Of a stretch of DNA of 64,000 nt, positions 39,413 through 46,693 are shown piece after piece. A program made the position numbers and the translations under genes. Origin of the DNA: Lentzea aerocolonigenes (GTDB lineage Bacteria; Actinomycetota; Actinomycetes; Mycobacteriales; Pseudonocardiaceae); assembly GCF_000974445.1 (NCBI RefSeq), contig NZ_BBOJ01000012.1:1-64000 (forward strand). The letters are read 5' to 3'. The notes beneath the pieces were generated by a model that had not been told where the DNA came from, did no database searches, and saw only the letters and a program-made list of their open reading frames with translations. Position 1 is the stretch's first letter, and each line of letters opens with the position of its first letter.

Positions 39413-40486
39413 GTGCAGCGCGGCAACGGCAAGTGGTACTGGTTCGCGATCCTGTTCGTCCTGCTCTACCTCCCGGCCGTGATCCACGACGTCGCCGTCA
39501 GCGACCGGAGCGTGCCGGAGCAGTGCGCGTTGGTGCTGCTGCTCCTGGTCTACGGGGTGGGCTGGGTCGTGGCGCCGCGGTGGTTGTGGTCGAGCGGCAG
39601 CGAGAACGTCAACACGTTGATCTGCCTGGCGTTGACCGCGGTCGGTCTCATCGTCGTGTTCTGGCTGGGCATGTCCTACTCGGGGTTGTTGGTCTACGTC
39701 GTGTCCACGGTCGCGGTCGTGCTGCCGCCGTGGCGGGCGATCCTGATCGACGGCTCGGTGATCGCGGCACTGGCGGCCACGATGTACTTCCAGCAGGACC
39801 TGTCCGTCGACGGCGACCGCATCGCCACGCTGTTCTCGATCGCCCTGGGCATGCTGGCCGTGGGCAGGATGATCCGGGCGAACCGGGCGTTGTCTGCGGC
39901 CCAGGAGGAGATCGCCGCGCTGGCGAGGACCGAGGAGCGCAACCGGCTGGCACGCGACCTGCACGACGTCCTGGGCCACAGCCTGACGACGATCACGCTG
40001 AAAACCGGAGTGGCCCGGCGACTGCTGGAAAACTCCTCGGTCGACCGCGCGCTGGAGGAGATCCGCGAGGTGGAGCACCTCACCCGGCAGGCGTTGAACG
40101 ACGTGCGCACCACGGTCTCGGGCTACCGCGAGGTCTCGCTCTCGGCCGAGGTGGTGGGCGCACGGGCAGCGTTGCGCGCAGCGGGCGTCGAAGCAGACCT
40201 GCCGCACGCCGTGGACAACGTCCGCCCGGAACTGCAGACGGTCTTCGGCTACGTGCTGCGCGAGGCGATCACCAACGTCCTCCGCCACGCCGCCGCGACC
40301 CGCTGTTCCGTCCGCCTGGGCGACACGTGGCTGGAGGTCCGCGACAACGGCCGAGGCGCCGGCGTGGGCACCCCCGGCACGGGCTTGGCGGGCCTGCGGG
40401 AACGACTCGCCCCGCACGGCGGAACGGTGCTGGCGGGCCCGGCGCCCGACGGCGGCTACCGTCTGCGCGCGGAGGTGACGGCATGA
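39413..40486 (+). CDS. Sensor histidine kinase, HisKA_3/DesK type
   Basis: 357 residues from GTG 39413. About five membrane helices in residues 8-145 form the sensor. The phospho-acceptor His lies in RNRLARDLHDVLGHSLTTITLK (about residue 185). The ATPase part shows REAITNVLRHAAATRCSVRL (N-box) and LEVRDNGRGAGVGTPGTGLAGLRERLA (G-boxes). Sensors without an extracellular domain, like DesK, read the membrane state. Lies 10 bp past the permease gene and overlaps the response regulator by 4 bp. Confidence 0.93.
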   Translation: MQRGNGKWYWFAILFVLLYLPAVIHDVAVSDRSVPEQCALVLLLLVYGVGWVVAPRWLWSSGSENVNTLICLALTAVGLIVVFWLGMSYSGLLVYVVSTVAVVLPPWRAILIDGSVIAALAATMYFQQDLSVDGDRIATLFSIALGMLAVGRMIRANRALSAAQEEIAALARTEERNRLARDLHDVLGHSLTTITLKTGVARRLLENSSVDRALEEIREVEHLTRQALNDVRTTVSGYREVSLSAEVVGARAALRAAGVEADLPHAVDNVRPELQTVFGYVLREAITNVLRHAAATRCSVRLGDTWLEVRDNGRGAGVGTPGTGLAGLRERLAPHGGTVLAGPAPDGGYRLRAEVTA

Positions 40487-41089
40487 TCAAGGTGTTGCTG
40501 GCCGACGACCAGGCCCTGGTGCGAGGCGCGTTCGCCGCGATGCTGGGCCTGGAACCGGACATCGAGGTGGTAGCCGAGGTCAGCGCAGGCGACGAGGTGG
40601 TCCCCGCCGCCCGGCGCACCACCCCGGACGTGGCCCTGCTGGACATCCAGATGCCCGGCAAGGACGGCCTCGCAGCAGCCGCAGACCTCCGCAAGGCCCT
40701 CCCGACGTGCCGAGTGATCGTCTGCACGACCTTCGGCCGCCCCGGCTACCTGGCCAGAGCAATGGCAGCGGGCGCAGCGGGCTTCGTCGTCAAGGACGCC
40801 ACCCCCCGAACAACTGGTAGACGCGGTCCGCCGAGTACACGCGGGCCTGCGAGTGGTGGACCCGGCCCTGGCGGCAGAATCCCTGACGTCAGGCCAAAGC
40901 CCGCTGACCGACCGGGAACGCGACGTCCTGTCCGTGGCCCGCGACGGCGGCACGGTGGCCGACCTGGCCAAGTCCCTGCACCTGTCCGAGGGCACGATCC
41001 GCAACCACCTGAGCGCCGCGATAGGCAAAACAGGCGCCCGCACCAGAGCAGAAGCGGTCAAGGTGGCCGAGGACAGCGGCTGGCTCTAG
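40483..41089 (+). pseudogene. NarL/DesR-type response regulator, interrupted by a +1 frameshift
   Basis: Frame 1 from ATG 40483 encodes a receiver domain: MIKVLLADDQALVRGAFAAML, phospho-acceptor Asp in VALLDIQMPGKDG, Lys in FVVKDATP. Right after GCC A at 40798-40801 comes a run of six C (40802-40807). With five C the reading would continue as ATPEQLVDAVRRVHAGLRVVDP into the LuxR helix-turn-helix encoded at 40853-41089 (LTDRERDVLSVARDGGTVADLAKSLHLSEGTIRNHLSAAI). The total span of 607 bp is one base over 202 codons. It is either a real inactivating mutation or a homopolymer sequencing error; the rest of the gene is undamaged. Confidence 0.88.
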
Positions 41090-41111
41090 CAGATCCACTA
41101 CCTTGATCCCC

Positions 41112-41948
41112 GTGCGAGGCTTCAGCCAGGTAGACGTGTTCACCGACGAACTCACCTACGGCAACGCGGTAGCCGTGGTGCACGACGCCGAAAACCTGAC
41201 CACCGACCAAATGGCCAAGTTCGCCCGCTGGACCAACCTGGCCGAAACCACCTTCCTGCTCCCACCGACAACCCCGGCAGCCGACTACCGCCTGCGGATC
41301 TTCACGATCAGCCGAGAACTCCCCTTCGCAGGCCACCCAACCCTCGGCTCAGCCAGAGCGTGGCTGGAAGCAGGCGGCCAACCACACACCCCAGGCCAGC
41401 TGATCCAGGAGTGCGGCGCAGGCCTGGTAACCCTCCGCCAGGACAACGCCCGCCTCTCCTTCGCCGCTCCACCACGCCTGCGCAGCGGCCCAGTAACCCC
41501 GGACGAACTCCAGTCGCTGGCAAAGGCGTTGCGCCTCAACCCAACCGACGTAGTCGACGCCCAGTGGGCGGACAACGGCCCAGGCTGGATAGCAGCACTA
41601 CTGCCGTCCGCAGAGGCAGTCCTGGCCCTCAACCCGGACTACACGAAGTTCGGCACCTTCGCCGGTGTCGGCGTGGTGGGCCCACACCCCGAGGGCAGCG
41701 ACGCGGACTTCGAGGTGCGAGCCTTCGTGGACGAGGGCACCAGGTTCGACGAGGACCCGGTGACCGGCAGCCTCAACGCGGCCATCGCCCAGTGGCTGAT
41801 CCCAGCAGAACTGGCCCCGACCTCCTACATCGCCGCGCAGGGCACGAGGCTGGGCCGAAGGGGCCGAGTCCACCTGACGCAGGCGGACGGCGAAATCTGG
41901 GTAGGCGGCAACACAGTCCTAGGCGTCCGAGGAACCGTGACGCTCTAG
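41112..41948 (+). CDS. PhzF-family isomerase/epimerase-like protein
   Basis: 278 residues from GTG 41112 (VRGFSQVDVFTDELTYGNAVAVVHD), the usual PhzF N-terminus; TTG 41103 is in frame but weak. The catalytic Glu sits in NLAETTFLLPP. Other blocks: LRIFTISRELPFAGHPTLGSARAWLEAG and FDEDPVTGSLNAAIAQWLI. PhzF-like enzymes do proton-transfer isomerisations; the wider family is of unknown function. Its codons end in A unusually often (gca, cca, aca), unlike genes left of 40 kb. Confidence 0.9.
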   Translation: MRGFSQVDVFTDELTYGNAVAVVHDAENLTTDQMAKFARWTNLAETTFLLPPTTPAADYRLRIFTISRELPFAGHPTLGSARAWLEAGGQPHTPGQLIQECGAGLVTLRQDNARLSFAAPPRLRSGPVTPDELQSLAKALRLNPTDVVDAQWADNGPGWIAALLPSAEAVLALNPDYTKFGTFAGVGVVGPHPEGSDADFEVRAFVDEGTRFDEDPVTGSLNAAIAQWLIPAELAPTSYIAAQGTRLGRRGRVHLTQADGEIWVGGNTVLGVRGTVTL

Positions 41949-42063
41949 CCCGAACGCCGATGCCGAAGGCCAGGGCCAAGGCCCGAGCCGAGGCCGCAGG
42001 CAAGGCGGCTCAAGCCGAGGCCGCAGGCGAGGCGACGCGATGGCGCAGCCGAGCCAGCTCTTC

Positions 42064-42227
42064 GCGTGGGGTTCCGGTGGGTGGTCCCGTCACGAGTCGT
42101 GCCACAGCTCTTGTCGCGCCCGAGGGGAGAGGTCAAGTCGCACGCCTTTCGCGACTTGACCTCTCCCCTCGGGTGTGACTCGCTCTGGTGCGGCTCGTGA
42201 CGGGACCAACCCACCCGAACCGCACGC
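42064..42227. repeat. 164-nt near-perfect palindromic element
   Basis: Two arms of about 78 nt pair across a 9-nt loop (42142-42150). The inner 23 bp (42119-42141 with 42151-42173; GCGACTTGACCTCTCCCC is part of the right arm) is perfect. The outer GGTCCCGTCACGAG (42083-42096) and CTCGTGACGGGACC (42194-42207) is also perfect. About a dozen mismatches or single-base gaps lie between. A 72-codon frame (41961-42178) runs through the left half but looks non-coding. Could be a MITE-like element, a large terminator or a structured RNA. Confidence 0.75.
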
Positions 42228-42336
42228 CCTACGCAACGCGCAGCCGCCCAAAGCACCAGGCGTGCCATCAACCCGCGCGCGGCGCTGGCCGGTCTTTGAT
42301 CAGATTGGCGGGGTAAGGGCAGAGCCCCCAAGCCCT

Positions 42337-42480
42337 AAACAGGAACCCGACACGGCGACGCGACCACCGCCAGCTCGAACCAGGCACGCGACACGGCAAC
42401 CCCAACCACCACCAGCCCGAACCAGGCACGCAACACGGCAACCCCAACCACCACCAGCCCGAACCAGGAACACGGCAACC
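42337..42480. repeat. 42-bp tandem repeat, about 3.4 copies
   Basis: Units at 42337-42378 (divergent), 42379-42420, 42421-42462, and a partial at 42463-42480. Units 2 and 3 differ at one base; the core is ACGGCAACCCCAACCACCAC. The period is 14 codons and the plus strand reads through as TRHATRQPQPPPAR, but no gene signals support translation. It lies in the 534-bp gap between PhzF and the Gly/Gln-repeat membrane protein, together with the palindrome. Confidence 0.8.
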
Positions 42481-42482
42481 AC

Positions 42483-44054
42483 TCACCAAGCCCGACTGGC
42501 CCGCCGCTCCTCCCGAGCAGCCTCAATCCGCTCCTCCAACGCCAGATACCACCGCTCCCCCCGCTCCCCACAACTATCCCGAATCTCCACCTTCAACTCA
42601 GAAGTGTTGGCGTTCAACGTCCGAACCATCCCCAACCCTTCGTCAACCTGCACCCTAAGCTTCAAATGCGAGTCGGCCAGGTGCACAGCAGCAGCCCGCA
42701 TCTCAGCCCGAGCCAGCCGAGCCGCCCTCCCCGGCAACCCCACCCACTGCGGCACAATCCGAGTCCGCCGCACCAAATACGACATGGTCTGCAACGAGGT
42801 CTGAGCAGACTGATAGGCCATGTGCGCGGTGTCGGCACACTGGTACGACTCCCGGTGAAACACCCGCAAGGACTGGAAGTCAACCCCGAGCGAACCCCCG
42901 TCCCACCCGCGCGCAGCTCGATCATCCCGACGAGCCCCGCCCTGCTTGCCTCCACCAGCCCCCGCCTGCTGTCCCCCACCGGCCGCTGCCTGCTGTCCCC
43001 CACCAGCCCCGGCTTGCTGTCTCCCACCAGCGCCGGCTTGCTGTGCCCCACCAACTCCTGCCTGCTGTCCTCCGCCACCCCTCGCCTGCTGTCTCCCACC
43101 AATCCCGGCTTGCTGTCCCCCACCAGCCCCGGCCTGCTGTGCCTCACCAGCCCCGGCCTGCTGTCCCCCGCCACCCCTCGCCTGCCTGGACTCGGCCTCC
43201 GATTGCCTCGCCCCACCAGCCCCCGCCTTTGGGGACCTGCCACCCGACGCCTTGGCCCCACCGCGCTCCGGCTGCCCGGCCCCACTCGCTCCCGCATTCC
43301 CGGCCCCGCCAGTCCCCGAATGCCCGGCCCCGCCAGCCCCCGCGCGCCCGGCCCCACCAGACCCCGGCCCACCTTGCTTCGCCCCACCGGCCCCCGTCCG
43401 CCGAGCTCCGCCAGCCCCATCGCCCCGCCCCCGCGGATGCCCATCCGCCCGCCCACCAGGCCGAGCCCCAGGTCCCCCACCCCGAGCCCGCAACGCCGCC
43501 AGCCGAGCCTGCACCTGCTCGGCCTGCCGCCGAACCCGCTCGTTCTCAGCCCGAACCCGCCGCAGCGCCCGATCAGCCTCCGCAGCAGCAGCCCGAACCT
43601 CCGCAACAGTGACCCGCCGAGGCCGCCGATCCCACAACCGAATGCCGACCAGCACCCCGACACCGACTGCCGACGCCGCGAAGAACGCGGGCATACCGTC
43701 GTCGATCACGTGCTCCGCGGACGGCTTCAGCTTCACGAACGCCATCGCGTTCATCGCCCCGAGCAGCACCAAACTCCGCACGAACAACCCCAGCCAGCGC
43801 TTCAGCCAACCCGAGCCGCGCACCCGGCCGTCCCTGCTCAGCGCCAGGCGGACCAGCACCAGGGCCAGCGGCAGCGCCACCAGGCAGCCCCACCGCCACT
43901 CCTCGAGATAAACCTGCTGGGCCGGCGTGCCGGTGGCCAGGATGTGCGCCGCGATCGCCGGTGACACGAGCAGCATGTCCAGCGGCAGTGCGAAGAACAG
44001 CACGAACAGGCCGATCAGCGGCACAGCACAACCACCGCACCCGTTGCGGGACAA
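42483..44054 (-). CDS. Membrane protein with coiled coil and Gly/Gln-rich repeats
   Basis: 523 residues from TTG 44054; no better start fits between the upstream stop (44072) and the first helix. Four membrane helices (about 10-32, 52-70, 88-106, 122-141), then a charged coiled coil (about 148-192, EADRALRRVRAENERVRRQ). Next comes a long Gly-rich disordered stretch (about 195-375). Its last 80 residues are an 8-residue repeat, roughly GQQAGAGG, eleven times. A helical C-terminal domain (about 385-523, with HMAYQSAQTSLQTMSYLVRR) ends the protein. No family recognised. Last gene of an operon with the WYL regulator and the 164-residue helical protein. On the minus strand its codons often end in T. 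Confidence 0.72.
   Translation of the reverse strand: MSRNGCGGCAVPLIGLFVLFFALPLDMLLVSPAIAAHILATGTPAQQVYLEEWRWGCLVALPLALVLVRLALSRDGRVRGSGWLKRWLGLFVRSLVLLGAMNAMAFVKLKPSAEHVIDDGMPAFFAASAVGVGVLVGIRLWDRRPRRVTVAEVRAAAAEADRALRRVRAENERVRRQAEQVQARLAALRARGGGPGARPGGRADGHPRGRGDGAGGARRTGAGGAKQGGPGSGGAGRAGAGGAGHSGTGGAGNAGASGAGQPERGGAKASGGRSPKAGAGGARQSEAESRQARGGGGQQAGAGEAQQAGAGGGQQAGIGGRQQARGGGGQQAGVGGAQQAGAGGRQQAGAGGGQQAAAGGGQQAGAGGGKQGGARRDDRAARGWDGGSLGVDFQSLRVFHRESYQCADTAHMAYQSAQTSLQTMSYLVRRTRIVPQWVGLPGRAARLARAEMRAAAVHLADSHLKLRVQVDEGLGMVRTLNANTSELKVEIRDSCGERGERWYLALEERIEAAREERRASRAW
42940..43190 (-). repeat. 24-bp coding repeat encoding GQQAGAGG units
   Basis: About ten units based on CTGCTGTCCCCCACCAGCCC, in frame with the membrane protein gene. 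Units vary by point changes (QQAG, QQAR, KQGG) but keep length, so the protein period of eight residues is preserved. Likely prone to slippage in copy number. Confidence 0.75.
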
Positions 44055-44071
44055 GACTCAGCACCCCACCG

Positions 44072-44566
44072 TCATCCGCGCCGCCGCCGGCCGCCGGAAC
44101 CACGTGGTGCCAGCGCCTTGGCACCCGACCCGTTGAGCACCTTGTCGATGACGTCCGCCACGCCGCCGGTGAGGTCGGAGTGGTGCTGGACCAGCATTGT
44201 GGTGAAGTGCTGCGTCAGCTCGACGTACGCGCGGCGTTCGGCCAGTGGCAGGCCCGGTTTCACGGTCTCGCGCTGCATGTTGACCATGCACTCGCGCAGG
44301 GCACCCGCACTGACGTCGGCGCGACCGAGCTCCTTCTGCATCTGCCGCAGCGTCGCCGAAGACTCCTTCCGGCGCTGGGCCAGCACTTTCAACTTCAGCT
44401 GCTGGTCATCCGCGGTCCGGCGGATCTCGGCGTCCAGCGCGTACGACTCGGCCACGTGGCGGCCGGCGTCGCCGAGCGGCTTCAGCTGTTCCGCGATGCG
44501 CGACACCGACTGTTCGAAGTTCACCTGGTCTCCGGTGAAACGGATCAGACCACTCGGCTCGCCCAT
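44072..44566 (-). CDS. Soluble alpha-helical protein of unknown family
   Basis: 164 residues from ATG 44566, 6 bp after the stop of the WYL regulator and without its own ribosome site, so probably translated by coupling. Nearly all helical, with heptad-like stretches (RFTGDQVNFEQSVSRIAEQLKPLGDAGRHVAESYALDAEIRR; LKLKVLAQRRKESSATLRQMQKELGRADV). It ends in a basic Arg/Gly tail (GSGGRRRRG) that could touch nucleic acid or the membrane. No domain recognised, no signal peptide. The membrane protein gene follows after 17 bp. Confidence 0.7.
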   Translation of the reverse strand: MGEPSGLIRFTGDQVNFEQSVSRIAEQLKPLGDAGRHVAESYALDAEIRRTADDQQLKLKVLAQRRKESSATLRQMQKELGRADVSAGALRECMVNMQRETVKPGLPLAERRAYVELTQHFTTMLVQHHSDLTGGVADVIDKVLNGSGAKALAPRGSGGRRRRG

Positions 44567-44572
44567 GGCGGG

Positions 44573-45574
44573 TTAATCCGACGGGCCCCACGCGGCGTTA
44601 CAGCCTCGGAGCGCGTAGCGCTCGACGACCGCGGCGGCGCGGTCGTGCAGGCTGTCCCGCAACCACTGCGGTGCCAGGGCTTCCGCATCGGTTCCCAGCT
44701 GCCACAACGCCCACTCCGCGTGCCGCGCGTCCTGGAAGGCCGCCTCCACGCACAGCCAGCCCTCCGCGTCGGCACCGGAATCGTGGACGGTCAGCGCGGT
44801 GTTCACGAGATCACCGCGCCGCGACGGGTGAGCCCGCAGCCGCACGACGACCTGGTCGCCGCCGGTCCGGAACCGCGTGCTGCGCTCCTGCCAGGCCCGG
44901 CCGAGGTCGACGCGGTCCGGGCGTTGCGCGGGCTCGTCGAGCGCCGAAGCGGCCAGGACGCGGGACAACCGGTAGGTGCGGTCGGCGCCGTCGCGCACCG
45001 CCAGCAGATAACCCTGTTCTCGCACGGTGACCAGGCCGATCGGGTCGACCGTGCGCCACTTCGGCTTCTCGCCCGCGGCCGCGTAGTGGATGCGCAGGCG
45101 GTGCCCGGCGAACACCGCGCGCCGCACCTCGGCCACGACGGTGTCGGGCACCTCTTCCGGGATCGTGCGGCGCGCGAGCAGGTCGATCTCCGGGTCGACG
45201 AGCAGTCGTCGCACCGCGTCGGCCGCGGTCGCCCGCTGGTTTTCCGGGAGTGCGTCCACGACTTTGCGCATGGCCGAGGCCAGAGCCGTGCCGAGACCGA
45301 ACGCCTGCGCGCCTCGCCGCGACCCGGCGACCAGCAGGGCGAGGGCCTCGTCGTGGTTCAGGCCGGTGAGCTCGGTCTGGAAACCCGGCAGCAGCGCGAA
45401 ACCGCCGTGCCTGCCCCGTTCGGCGTAGACCGGCACGCCCGCCGCGGACAACGCCTCGATGTCGCGCAGCACCGTGCGAGTCGACACCTCCAGCTCGCGG
45501 GCGAGTGCGGTGGCGGACAGGCGCCCGCGTTGGCGCAGCAGCAACACCAGCGAGACCAACCGGTCGGCGCGCAT
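44573..45574 (-). CDS. WYL-domain transcriptional regulator (YafY type)
   Basis: 333 residues. The N-terminal helix-turn-helix is MRADRLVSLVLLLRQRGRLSATALARELEVSTRTVLRDIEALSAAGVPVYAERGRHGGFALLPGF (1-65). The WYL domain is around residues 150-230 (LRIHYAAAGEKPKWRTVDPIGLVTVREQGYLLAVRDGADRTYRLSRV). A C-terminal WCX-like extension follows. WYL proteins sense nucleic acid or small ligands and regulate stress and, in several cases, phage-defence loci. First gene of the operon with the two unknown helical proteins, and divergent from a SnoaL-like gene across an ACGACA/TGTCGT dyad. Confidence 0.92.
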   Translation of the reverse strand: MRADRLVSLVLLLRQRGRLSATALARELEVSTRTVLRDIEALSAAGVPVYAERGRHGGFALLPGFQTELTGLNHDEALALLVAGSRRGAQAFGLGTALASAMRKVVDALPENQRATAADAVRRLLVDPEIDLLARRTIPEEVPDTVVAEVRRAVFAGHRLRIHYAAAGEKPKWRTVDPIGLVTVREQGYLLAVRDGADRTYRLSRVLAASALDEPAQRPDRVDLGRAWQERSTRFRTGGDQVVVRLRAHPSRRGDLVNTALTVHDSGADAEGWLCVEAAFQDARHAEWALWQLGTDAEALAPQWLRDSLHDRAAAVVERYALRGCNAAWGPSD

Positions 45575-45595
45575 GCCGAAAACCTACCGGAATAT

Positions 45596-45612
45596 ACGAC
45601 ACAGGATGTCGT
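45596..45612. promoter_or_regulatory. Operator candidate for the WYL regulator
   Basis: ACGACACAGGATGTCGT: 6-bp arms, 5-bp spacer, in the 61-bp gap between the WYL gene and the SnoaL-like gene, in an AT-rich patch. Fits autoregulation of both genes. Confidence 0.55.
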
Positions 45613-45635
45613 GATTGGTTGGAAGGCTCTTCCCC

Positions 45636-45998
45636 ATGACAAGCAACGCAGTGGCCACCGAACCGAACGACCTGGCCAGGTTCTTCATCGAGCGCGGCAA
45701 CGCGGGAGACGTCGACGGACTGGTGGCGTTGTACGAGGCGGACGCCGTGCTGGCGTTCCCGCCGGGCAGCACCGCGACCGGGCACGCCGAGATCCGCAAG
45801 GTGTACGAGCAGTTCGTCGCGGCCGCGCCGGTCCTCACGCCGGGCAAGCAGCATCCCGCGCTGGTGAGCGGCGACCTGGCGCTCACCGTCTCAACGCTGA
45901 CCACCGGGGAGATGACCGTCGAGATCGCCCGCCGCCAGCCGGACGGCTCGTGGTTGTGGGTGCTGGACCAGCCGATGCTCCTGCCGCAACAGGACTAG
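45636..45998 (+). CDS. SnoaL/NTF2-like protein
   Basis: 120 residues from ATG 45636 with GGAAGG upstream. LARFFIERGNAGDVDGLVALYEADAVLAFPPGSTATGHAEIRKVYEQFVAAAP is the usual start of an NTF2-like fold, which forms a small cone-shaped pocket used by polyketide cyclases, isomerases and unknown binders. Divergent from the WYL regulator and likely repressed by it. Ends before a strong hairpin. Confidence 0.88.
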   Translation: MTSNAVATEPNDLARFFIERGNAGDVDGLVALYEADAVLAFPPGSTATGHAEIRKVYEQFVAAAPVLTPGKQHPALVSGDLALTVSTLTTGEMTVEIARRQPDGSWLWVLDQPMLLPQQD

Positions 45999-46009
45999 GA
46001 GACACGACA

Positions 46010-46041
46010 CGAGGGTGTCGATGTACGCATCGACACCCTCG
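46010..46041 (+). terminator. Strong hairpin after the SnoaL-like gene
   Basis: Arms CGAGGGTGTCGATG and CATCGACACCCTCG, 14 bp perfect, loop TACG, starting 12 bp past the stop. A typical actinomycete hairpin without a T-run. It may also serve the convergent secreted-protein gene. Confidence 0.75.
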
Positions 46042-46140
46042 CGGTGATGCGGCACCGGGCCACACCGACGAACGGCACGGAGGACGCACCCCAGCCGGAG
46101 CGATACTCCTTGTCCTGCAACGTGTTCCGGCGTTGCCCCT

Positions 46141-46539
46141 CTACGAGTTCACGTCGTTGATCCACCCGGAGCAGTCGATCCACCCGGGGAGCTCGCCGCT
46201 GAAGTCCTTCGCACAGGCCTTGAACTGGAACGCGGTCCTGCGGGGAATGTTGGAGATCCTGCAGAACTCCTCACCGTTGTTGGCGCCGTTCCGGTCGTCG
46301 CACGACGTGATCTCATCGCGGCCGGGGAACTTGATGCGAAGCACCATGCTGTAGCCGTCGGCCTTCTTGTCCGCGACCTTGAACAGGTTGTTGTCAACGC
46401 TGTTGAACGCGCCGTATCCCCGGCCGTTCGACGCATACGCGTACTGGAAGGACCCGATGGCGTTCGCCGGCGTCTGCACCAGGGCGACGGCGGCGACAGT
46501 ACCGAGCGCGACAGGCAGAACGCGCCTCATGCTGAACAT
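46141..46539 (-). CDS. Small secreted protein
   Basis: 132 residues from ATG 46539, which has GAGGG 6 nt upstream; ATG 46545 and 46530 are alternatives. Signal peptide RRVLPVALGTVAAVALVQTPANA with probable cleavage after ANA. The mature part of about 105 residues has four Cys (SCDD, FCRIS, ACAKD, DCSGW), enough for two disulphides, and no known domain. The 148 bp upstream is non-coding and unusually AT-rich, and should hold the promoter. Confidence 0.7.
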   Translation of the reverse strand: MFSMRRVLPVALGTVAAVALVQTPANAIGSFQYAYASNGRGYGAFNSVDNNLFKVADKKADGYSMVLRIKFPGRDEITSCDDRNGANNGEEFCRISNIPRRTAFQFKACAKDFSGELPGWIDCSGWINDVNS

Positions 46540-46693
46540 GCGCATCCCTCACTCTCTTGACTCACAGGCTCTTGCGGCGGAGATCCCCACCCCGCCACGA
46601 CGGAGCGATCATGCCTGGGCGATCCGGGTTTGCCAAGAAGGATGTGACCTGACCAAATTTCAGTTTCTGGCGTGAGGGCGTGAATGTCGTTCG

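Noticed and set aside
41961..42178. 72-codon Ala/Arg-rich plus-strand gene
   Set aside because: Runs through half of the large palindrome, has no ribosome site and no similarity I recognise.
42337..42480. CRISPR array
   Set aside because: Units are directly adjacent with no unique spacers, and no cas genes are present.
42940..43190. Non-coding tandem repeat or CRISPR
   Set aside because: The 24-bp period stays in frame with the membrane protein gene, so it is a coding repeat.
42666..43964. Plus-strand proline-rich gene of 432 residues
   Set aside because: It is the complement of the Gly/Gln repeat gene; composition is explained by the opposite frame.
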